Shown here piece by piece: positions 1 to 5,496 of a stretch of DNA of 5,496 nucleotides. This DNA is from an uncultured Selenomonas sp. (lineage in GTDB: Bacteria; Bacillota; Negativicutes; Selenomonadales; Selenomonadaceae), in NCBI GenBank assembly GCA_937981305.1, contig CALJPB010000272.1, positions 1-5,496 on the forward strand, in the 5' to 3' direction. Position numbers and translations under genes: made by a program. A model generated the notes under the pieces. The model saw only the letters and a program-made list of their open reading frames with translations, made no database searches and was not told the origin of the DNA. The stretch's first letter is position 1. Every line of letters starts with the position of its first letter.

Positions 1-879
1 ATACTTCTTCGCAAGGTCGTCCCCTGCCAGCCGCAGGGCAATAAAATACAACCATTTATCAAAGTCAGAGGCATTGGTTCGCTCATGAAAAAGCTGTGCC
101 AAATCTCCGTCCAGTCCGTAGTGCGCGAACACAGCAGACATCTTCCACTGTTCCTTGGAGAGTTCCTGCAAGAGCCGCTGCCATTCCGCCTCCGTCCCGC
201 AGGAGCGCAGGGGGGCAAAGGCCTCACAAAAATGCGAAATCACCCCAAACGCATCCCTCACATGATGAACACGAAGGAGGGCATGGGGAAAACTCTGCCG
301 ACTTTGTACGATATGAGTGCCGTCGCGTCCCTGCTCCAATGCCGCCAGCAAAGATCGTGCACCATGTGTTCCCACCTCCACAGGAATCTCCGGTGGTAAT
401 ACGCTCAGGGAGACATCCATCCCCAGCACAGAGTCCTCCGCCGCATCTTCAGCACTGCGCCGCAGAGCCAAGCGACGCTCACCATTTGCGATACGGGGAT
501 CTTCGGACAGCTCCGATGCGTAACGAAAAAATCCGCGCAGCAGCAATAGAGCAGCCCCCTCCCCACAGGGCATCGACTTGAGACGGGAAAAGAGACGGCG
601 CGCCGCCTCCTCCCCACACAGAGCGAGATACTCCGCCAAGCCGATGAGGAGGATCTTCTCACCGCTCTGCACCTTCGTTTTGATGGTCGTAACAATGTCA
701 TCGGGAAGCGGCAGCCGATCCTCCGCAGAGAAAAGTGAACTCAGCGTAAGCAAATGAAGCCCCAGACCTTGCAGCCCGTGGCGCAGCTGCGCATAGACCG
801 AGCCCCCCGCAAAGAGGAAGAACGGCGTTCGCTCCCTGTCCTGCAAATATCGCTCGACAGCTGTCAAATCCGGCACCAT
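1..879 (-). CDS. pglZ: PglZ-like BREX protein, N-terminal part (3' end cut by window edge)
   Basis: From the ATG at 879 the frame stays open for 293 codons to the left edge. An in-frame TGA at 886-888 rules out an earlier start. The fragment begins MVPDLTAVERYLQDRERTPF and has alternating helix and strand blocks: FFLFAGGSVYAQLRHGL (20-36), KILLIGLAEYLALCGEEA (75-92) and GAALLLLRGFFRY (108-120). At the cut end is KWLYFIALRLAGDDLAKKY (275-293). The pairing of IGLAEYLAL with a hydrophobic strand ending in LLRG resembles the N-terminal region of PglZ proteins of BREX type 4. PglZ proteins carry an alkaline-phosphatase-superfamily domain toward the C-terminus and are core BREX components. That domain would lie outside this window, so its metal-binding residues cannot be checked. 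The gene follows the ATPase after 16 nt, in one transcription unit. The coding call is firm from the open frame and ribosome site. The PglZ name rests on the weak N-terminal pattern plus gene order. Confidence 0.6.
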   Translation of the reverse strand, partial: MVPDLTAVERYLQDRERTPFFLFAGGSVYAQLRHGLQGLGLHLLTLSSLFSAEDRLPLPDDIVTTIKTKVQSGEKILLIGLAEYLALCGEEAARRLFSRLKSMPCGEGAALLLLRGFFRYASELSEDPRIANGERRLALRRSAEDAAEDSVLGMDVSLSVLPPEIPVEVGTHGARSLLAALEQGRDGTHIVQSRQSFPHALLRVHHVRDAFGVISHFCEAFAPLRSCGTEAEWQRLLQELSKEQWKMSAVFAHYGLDGDLAQLFHERTNASDFDKWLYFIALRLAGDDLAKKY

Positions 880-888
880 CGCATTTCA

Positions 889-893
889 CTCCC
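889..893 (-). promoter_or_regulatory. Shine-Dalgarno site of the PglZ-like gene
   Basis: The minus strand reads GGGAG, 9 nt before the ATG at 879, in the 16-nt gap after the ATPase stop. It decides among three closely spaced start codons. ATG 884 is only 4 nt away and opens a 6-codon frame. GTG 889 overlaps the site itself. Only ATG 879 has good spacing and a long open frame. Confidence 0.65.
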
Positions 894-895
894 GT

Positions 896-3800
896 TTACG
901 AGTTTTCCAGAATCTCCATCCCGACCGTCATATTATCTGCCACAAGGCGCTTCAAATATGCCTTGAGCGTTGCATCGTCCATACTGTCGATCTTCGAGAG
1001 CACCTTGGAGGAGCCGCCTGCATCGTAGCTCGCCTTTGCAAGCTGCTTCAGTTTTTCCTCAACGCGCAGGTGACCTCTCCAGTCGTACGGAGAGATACCG
1101 AGTGCAGTCAGTTTTTCACGTACTACCGGCAAATCAGTCAAGAGTCCCGCATACTTCCCGATGACATTTTTGCGGAATGCCGCATCTCTCTGTGCCCCAT
1201 CCAAAAGCACCGTGATAAAAGCCGCCTTCTCCAAAAAGGCAATCGCTGCCTTCAGTTCCTCGTCCTTACCGTCACGATGATCAATATAGGAGAATACACG
1301 CTGCGCCGCATCGTATTCATCCGCCCCCACACAGGCAAGGACAGGTGTTTGGTACTGCTCCGACCATTTGCGCGGACTGAGCGAGCCCGTTTTCTCCTTC
1401 CAGAGATCGCGCAGCTGTTCCTTGAGCTGACTGCGCCGATACTCCTCCGCACAGGAACGTACCGCCTCATTGCAGTGGGTTTTCGTTTTGAGGAAAAGCC
1501 CTTGCTCCACCTTGCTCCGTATTGTTTTCCGCTCTGCCTCAGAAAGCCCATCCAGATAGGGAGCATACGCCTTGGCAAAGAACACATCCTCCTCACCGAG
1601 CACCTGCTCCATCTCGGCACCATACTGTTCCATCAACGAAACAAAGTCACGCACATGCTCGGGCAGGACATCACCGCCCTTCGCCAACAGTTGGAGAATA
1701 TGCCTCGTCTTCGCAAACGCTTCGGACTGCTCCGCCAGAAGTTCTGCCGAGATACGCAGGAAGCTCAGGCGCTCCTTCCACGCTGCACGCGCCGCACTCC
1801 AGTTCTGAAGCTGTGCATTGAGCACCTGATTCGTCGCGCGAACCGCGCGATACTCCGTGCAAAGCTCCCGCAGGAGCTCCTCTCCCGTCTCCTTGCTCCA
1901 AAGGCAGGCATACTGCTGTGAAAACTTGTGCCGTATATCTTGAATCAGCTGCCCGCGCCGCCCGAGTTCATCCACAAGATGCAGGAGTTCACCATCGTCA
2001 AAGGACTTGAGGAAAAGATTCATCCCCTCCTCCAGCCGCTCCATGCAGAGCAACTCTTTGAGCTCATCCGCCAGCGTGGGATGTTCCTGCGGAGAGCTGC
2101 CAAGCGCCATCATAATGCCGTGTGCCTCGCGCCCCTCCTTCTGCTGCAGAAGGGAATACAGCTCAACAACAGCGAACAGATTCTCCTCTGCCACATACGC
2201 GAGACACCAAAGCGGCAGCTGCCACTCCTTCATGCGATTTTGGATGCCAATGGAGACTCGCGCCACAGACGTACAGCTTGCCTCCGATAGGCCCCACGCC
2301 TTTTGCGTTATCTCATAAAAGGCGCGCTCCTCTGCCGTCATCTCCACGATAAAGGTATCCTGCGGTGTCTTTCCCTTTGCCAGATCGCCAATACAGTCCC
2401 CCAGCATCTCTTTTAGCTTCTCGGCAGACATTGCCCCCGAGCTTCCCGCTGCATCGCCGTAGCGATAGGGATCACCTGCGTACGGACGCAGCAGGAATCC
2501 GAGCAGGAACGCCGTGAGGTTGCACGGAGGCGTCCCATACTCCGACAGAAGCACATCGCATAGCTCCGCAATCCCGACCTGTCCATTGCTTGCAAACTGC
2601 GCAGCAATCCGCCTCTCCAGATCCTTCTTGATCACAGCGATGGGAAGGTTCTTCGTCTCCGATCTCTGCCAATAGTCAGGAATCGCCCACACCTCGGGCA
2701 GAACGCGCTTGTCCGCATCCTTGATCGTCCCCGTCACCGTGCCATTGATTCCGGCAAGTGCCGACGGCTTCAGCGCATTCGTCTTGTAGTAGCCTTCCGT
2801 CGTTGTCTTCTCAACATCAAATGCGTTCGGGAATTTACGCAGCACAATCGCTTTGAGAACGCCCGACACCTCACTTGCCTGCGTCAGCGGGATGCCATCC
2901 GGATGCTGTTCCGTATAGAGGACAAAACGACCGTTGTAGATACGGTTCTTCCAGCTCTGCTCCAGCACAGCATTTGCATGTCGTGCCTGCTGCTCCGCCT
3001 GCACCCTGTTGTTGCCCTGATAGTATTCCGCCATCGCGGCGTATTCCACATAGTTCTCGAAATCATCCGCTCCCAGCGGCGTGCTCAGCGCATCAATAAA
3101 AATGATATGCCCATATTTCGGATCTCGCACCGTAGCCTTGATCTTAGCGCGGAACGCAGCCGCCTCCATATCGTCCTTGGCAAAGGCAAGGACGGCTTGA
3201 AATTTCCATGCCTCCGCCTGCGTCTTCATCCCGTTGATGATACGGGTAAAGTTATCCGCCGTCACCGTCTGTATCGCGTTGAGACTATTCAGAAAACGAG
3301 ACTTCAAGCCCTCCGGTTGGAGCGTCAGGATCTTGCCCAGATTTCCCGTCTCCACCAGCTTATCCGTCTTCGTCTTGCGCAGACTCTCCTTGTACTGCTC
3401 GATCTTCCCCTGATCGCCGCTGAGCAGTGCCAACTCATACGTCGGCCCTCCCTTTTGACGAGGCGTTTGGATCAAAATCCCCTGCGTCTTGAGAGACTGT
3501 GCGATCGCGGCGGCACGAGAGCCCAGATCATCATCCCCCTCAAACACATAGGAGAGGTTCTGATCCGTCGCGTGGAGGAGTTCGATGCTGCCGCCCAGCT
3601 GCTTATCCACCGCGAGCAGGATCAAAATCGCCTTGAGTACCGTCTGCTGTTCCTCACGCAAACCCTTCTGCTGCTCATAGGTGTCCAGAATCATGCGGAT
3701 ATGGGTTGCAAGATCTGCCTTTCCACGCACATAGAAGAAATCCCAGAGCTGATCCACCGTCAGCAGAGGATGCTCGTCATACGGACCCGTATGATCGATG

Positions 3801-5041
3801 AAATATTGGAATGCCTTGACCTGCTCATCCCCAACCGACTTGATAAAATCAAACATACTACGCTGGTTCGACTGGAACGAGGATGCAATATGTTTGAGAA
3901 CCAGAGCCGTCATCGGATGCAGAGGCATGATATTTCGGATCACATCCTCAGACGTGATGCCCGCGACATCCATCACGCGACGACGGGACTCATGAAGACG
4001 ACCATTGAGATCGCCCTCCACCTCCGCCCAATCCTGCGCCGCGGCAGCTTTCGGCTTGAATGCCGCACCGATGAGATCAAACGCGATATTGTCCGGCAGC
4101 GTAATCCCGACATCGATGAAACGGTCGCGAACCTTCTTCCACGTCTCATCCACCTGCGTAAAAAGATGATCCGTCTCATGGGTCACAGGAACGAAGAAAA
4201 AATGCTTTGCATTCACGAGCTCCGCCAGTTTTTGAAAATCTGCCAGACTCTCACGATTCATGCGGAAATAGTCCGAGAATTCATCCCAGATAAAGACGAG
4301 TTTGATATTGTTCTGCTCAATGACATCCGTCAGCCACGCAATCAGACGATCAATATCGAGCTGCATCATGGTAAAGCCCTCGGCGTTAGAGAGTCGCGTA
4401 ATACGCTCCATGAGGTCACGCACCTCACCGCCCTCGCGCAGACGTGTGACAATATCCTCGACCATCATCCCGCCGAACGATGCCGTCCATTGCGGCTGCT
4501 GCAGCACGCTGTCAACGAAGATCTTGCGCGCCTCAGTCGCCTCCAGCCATGCGATGACACTCTCCTTGAGCGTATGTTCTCCCTCGTAAAGGCCACGCGC
4601 ATGAAGTTCTGCCTGCACACTCTCCTGCACGGCAATGAGCAGATCTTGCGTCGAGTGCGGAGTTCCCGCGTAGCGGTACACCGTCACAATGCCATTGCCT
4701 ACCTGCTTGTGTCCAAGCAGCTTGCCCAGTAAATCAGTCTCATGTGCGAGTGCCTTATAGTCTTCCCAGTAGGCGCGCAGTTCCGACTCGGGTACATCGA
4801 GAATCTTCTTGAGCGTATAGGCGCACTGCGACTTGCCCGTGCCGTATGCGCCCGAGATCCACACCGAGCGTTTCTCCTGCCGCGCCATCACACGCTCCAT
4901 CTTTTTCAGCAGTTCCAGAAACTTCTCATGCGGATAGGTTTTCAGCCACAGATTCTCCGAGTCCCGAATCGAGGAGTCCGTTATCTGAGGAAAATAGTTC
5001 TCGTCAAAGTCAAAATATGTGCGATACATTCCCTGTGCCAT
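896..5041 (-). CDS. brxC: BrxC-like P-loop ATPase of a BREX-type phage defence system (1381 aa)
   Basis: Complete gene of 1381 residues, from the ATG at 5041 to a TAA at 896-898. The start is chosen by the strong GAGGAGGT site. The N-terminus carries FDENYFPQIT (11-20) and a TYPHEKFLELL block (35-45), then Walker A GAYGTGKS (64-71, Lys70 and Ser71 for nucleotide and Mg binding). Walker B is VFIWDEF (249-255, Asp253 and Glu254), followed by a sensor-like strand FFFVPVTHE (281-289) and possible arginine-finger residues in WKKVRDRF (301-308). Residues 372-400 contain LHPMTALVLKHIASSFQ and NQRSMFDFI, a pattern I associate with BrxC/PglY-type ATPases. The remaining ~980 residues are mostly helical and charged, with no domain I can name. 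There is no signal peptide or membrane segment, so it is presumably cytoplasmic. In BREX, BrxC is a large ATPase needed for phage exclusion, with its mechanism incompletely known. ATPase activity is near certain. BrxC identity, probably type 4-like, is inferred from size, motifs and the PglZ-like neighbour. A generic large defence ATPase is the main alternative. Confidence 0.7.
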   Translation of the reverse strand: MAQGMYRTYFDFDENYFPQITDSSIRDSENLWLKTYPHEKFLELLKKMERVMARQEKRSVWISGAYGTGKSQCAYTLKKILDVPESELRAYWEDYKALAHETDLLGKLLGHKQVGNGIVTVYRYAGTPHSTQDLLIAVQESVQAELHARGLYEGEHTLKESVIAWLEATEARKIFVDSVLQQPQWTASFGGMMVEDIVTRLREGGEVRDLMERITRLSNAEGFTMMQLDIDRLIAWLTDVIEQNNIKLVFIWDEFSDYFRMNRESLADFQKLAELVNAKHFFFVPVTHETDHLFTQVDETWKKVRDRFIDVGITLPDNIAFDLIGAAFKPKAAAAQDWAEVEGDLNGRLHESRRRVMDVAGITSEDVIRNIMPLHPMTALVLKHIASSFQSNQRSMFDFIKSVGDEQVKAFQYFIDHTGPYDEHPLLTVDQLWDFFYVRGKADLATHIRMILDTYEQQKGLREEQQTVLKAILILLAVDKQLGGSIELLHATDQNLSYVFEGDDDLGSRAAAIAQSLKTQGILIQTPRQKGGPTYELALLSGDQGKIEQYKESLRKTKTDKLVETGNLGKILTLQPEGLKSRFLNSLNAIQTVTADNFTRIINGMKTQAEAWKFQAVLAFAKDDMEAAAFRAKIKATVRDPKYGHIIFIDALSTPLGADDFENYVEYAAMAEYYQGNNRVQAEQQARHANAVLEQSWKNRIYNGRFVLYTEQHPDGIPLTQASEVSGVLKAIVLRKFPNAFDVEKTTTEGYYKTNALKPSALAGINGTVTGTIKDADKRVLPEVWAIPDYWQRSETKNLPIAVIKKDLERRIAAQFASNGQVGIAELCDVLLSEYGTPPCNLTAFLLGFLLRPYAGDPYRYGDAAGSSGAMSAEKLKEMLGDCIGDLAKGKTPQDTFIVEMTAEERAFYEITQKAWGLSEASCTSVARVSIGIQNRMKEWQLPLWCLAYVAEENLFAVVELYSLLQQKEGREAHGIMMALGSSPQEHPTLADELKELLCMERLEEGMNLFLKSFDDGELLHLVDELGRRGQLIQDIRHKFSQQYACLWSKETGEELLRELCTEYRAVRATNQVLNAQLQNWSAARAAWKERLSFLRISAELLAEQSEAFAKTRHILQLLAKGGDVLPEHVRDFVSLMEQYGAEMEQVLGEEDVFFAKAYAPYLDGLSEAERKTIRSKVEQGLFLKTKTHCNEAVRSCAEEYRRSQLKEQLRDLWKEKTGSLSPRKWSEQYQTPVLACVGADEYDAAQRVFSYIDHRDGKDEELKAAIAFLEKAAFITVLLDGAQRDAAFRKNVIGKYAGLLTDLPVVREKLTALGISPYDWRGHLRVEEKLKQLAKASYDAGGSSKVLSKIDSMDDATLKAYLKRLVADNMTVGMEILENS

Positions 5042-5045
5042 TTCC

Positions 5046-5496
5046 TCAGACCTCCTCGGTGCGGAAGAGTTCCAATACATCTGCGGAGCTCTTATCCTCT
5101 GCCAGCGTGATTTTCTCCAAATCATGCGTAAAGGACACGTCAATGAAATCCGGATACTTCGCCGAAAGCCCCCTCAGCATTGGCTCCGCCTCCTCGCGTG
5201 TCACACCAAAGATCTGTGTCGGACTGATGCCGTCGCGCTCAATCGTATCATTGAGCAGCGTCGAGAGCGTGAACGCCTTATAGTCGCCGCATTTCTCCGC
5301 GAACTTAAACAGCCCGTAGAGGAACACACGCGCATCCGAAAGCACACATTTCGTTCGGCAAAGACTCCCATCCTCCGACACATAGCCAAAGTTTAGGACA
5401 GTGCCGAGGGGTGTATTAACAATACGCTTAAATGATTTCACAATCGACTTTGCGTCTTTAGGCTTTACTTCAAACACAAGAAGCATATTCTCGACA
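5046..5496 (-). CDS. DUF4007-like protein, C-terminal part (5' end cut by window edge)
   Basis: The frame is open from the right edge to a TGA at 5046-5048, giving about 149 residues. An ATG at 5486 is in frame, but the frame continues upstream of it (V-E-N before the Met) and no ribosome binding site can be judged, so I treat the gene as truncated by the window. Visible blocks are PLGTVLNFGYV, a helical stretch FLYGLFKFAEKCGDY, the motif DGISPTQIFG followed by a helix, then YPDFIDVSFTHDLEKI, ending in KSSADVLELF. These look to me like the C-terminal half of DUF4007 proteins, which often sit next to PAPS-reductase-like genes in DNA-modification and defence loci. The family name is from memory of the pattern and is moderate to weak. 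The fragment could instead be the C-terminus of a larger BREX type 4 component. No membrane segment or signal peptide is seen. The gene ends 4 nt before the ATPase start, so the two are almost certainly co-transcribed and translationally coupled. Confidence 0.5.
   Translation of the reverse strand, partial: VENMLLVFEVKPKDAKSIVKSFKRIVNTPLGTVLNFGYVSEDGSLCRTKCVLSDARVFLYGLFKFAEKCGDYKAFTLSTLLNDTIERDGISPTQIFGVTREEAEPMLRGLSAKYPDFIDVSFTHDLEKITLAEDKSSADVLELFRTEEV
5050..5057 (-). promoter_or_regulatory. Shine-Dalgarno site of the BrxC-like ATPase gene
   Basis: On the minus strand this reads GAGGAGGT, a near-perfect anti-16S match, 8 nt before the ATG at 5041. It lies inside the last codons of the upstream gene, so ribosomes ending there are well placed to restart. 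It fixes the ATPase start at 5041 rather than at the earlier in-frame Met at 5143, which would overlap the upstream gene by about 100 nt. Confidence 0.85.

Noticed and set aside
96..581. 161-residue plus-strand frame, rich in Pro, Ser and Arg
   Set aside because: It is antisense to the PglZ-like gene, whose frame is open across the whole region. The skewed composition is typical of a shadow frame.
864..884. Six-codon frame from the ATG at 884, a possible leader peptide before the PglZ-like gene
   Set aside because: Only 4 nt from the Shine-Dalgarno site and overlapping the next start. No attenuator hairpin is visible, so it is probably chance.
698..889. Minus-strand 63-residue frame starting with GTG at 889
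   Set aside because: It overlaps the PglZ-like start in another frame, has its start on the ribosome site itself, and ends early. Cys/Ala/Gly-rich composition suggests an out-of-frame reading.
880..895. Possible terminator or promoter between the ATPase and PglZ-like genes
   Set aside because: Only 16 nt long, with no hairpin, T-run or -10/-35 pattern. It holds just the second ribosome site region.
1070..1921. 283-residue open frame on the plus strand
   Set aside because: Same in-register antisense shadow of the ATPase C-terminal part. The composition is low-information (Arg, Leu, His) with no motifs.
2903..4732. 609-residue open frame on the plus strand
   Set aside because: It is in codon register with the ATPase and open only because that gene avoids TTA/CTA/TCA. 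Its product is rich in Arg, Leu, His and Ile without recognisable motifs, and the opposite strand has clear Walker motifs.
5042..5143. 34-residue N-terminal extension of the ATPase, from an ATG at 5143
   Set aside because: It would overlap the upstream gene by about 100 nt, its sequence looks like out-of-frame translation (many Arg, Trp, Ser), and a strong ribosome site marks the ATG at 5041.

Overview
The whole window is coding and read on the minus strand, right to left. It holds three consecutive genes in one tight operon-like run. The outer two are cut by the window edges. I see no RNA gene, mobile element, CRISPR array, repeat family, internal promoter or terminator.

Layout in transcription order. 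(1) 5496-5046: the C-terminal ~149 residues of a protein that resembles DUF4007-type proteins, a family often found beside PAPS-reductase-like genes in defence islands. (2) 5041-896: a complete 1381-residue P-loop ATPase with a clear Walker A (GAYGTGKS) and Walker B (VFIWDE) and a BrxC-like HP...NQRSMFDF motif. Its start lies 4 nt after the previous stop, and its Shine-Dalgarno sequence sits inside the last codons of the upstream gene. (3) 879-1: the first 293 residues of a protein that runs off the left edge. Its position after the ATPase and its N-terminal pattern suggest a PglZ-type protein of a BREX system. The catalytic alkaline-phosphatase-like domain would lie outside the window.

The order (DUF4007-like, BrxC-like giant ATPase, PglZ-like) best fits a type 4-like BREX anti-phage locus. 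By established knowledge that type is built from brxP (a PAPS-reductase-like protein), brxC, pglZ and brxL, in place of the PglX methyltransferase of type 1. If so, the ATPase and PglZ would form the core, and a sulfur-handling module upstream might mark self DNA. That last step is inference, because neither a PAPS reductase nor BrxL is visible here.

The organism is probably a moderately GC-rich bacterium. Strong AGGAGGT-type ribosome binding sites and avoidance of TTA/CTA leucine codons would suit a Negativicutes-type Firmicute such as a Selenomonas relative, but this is a weak guess. All family names come from recognising motifs by eye, with no database search.
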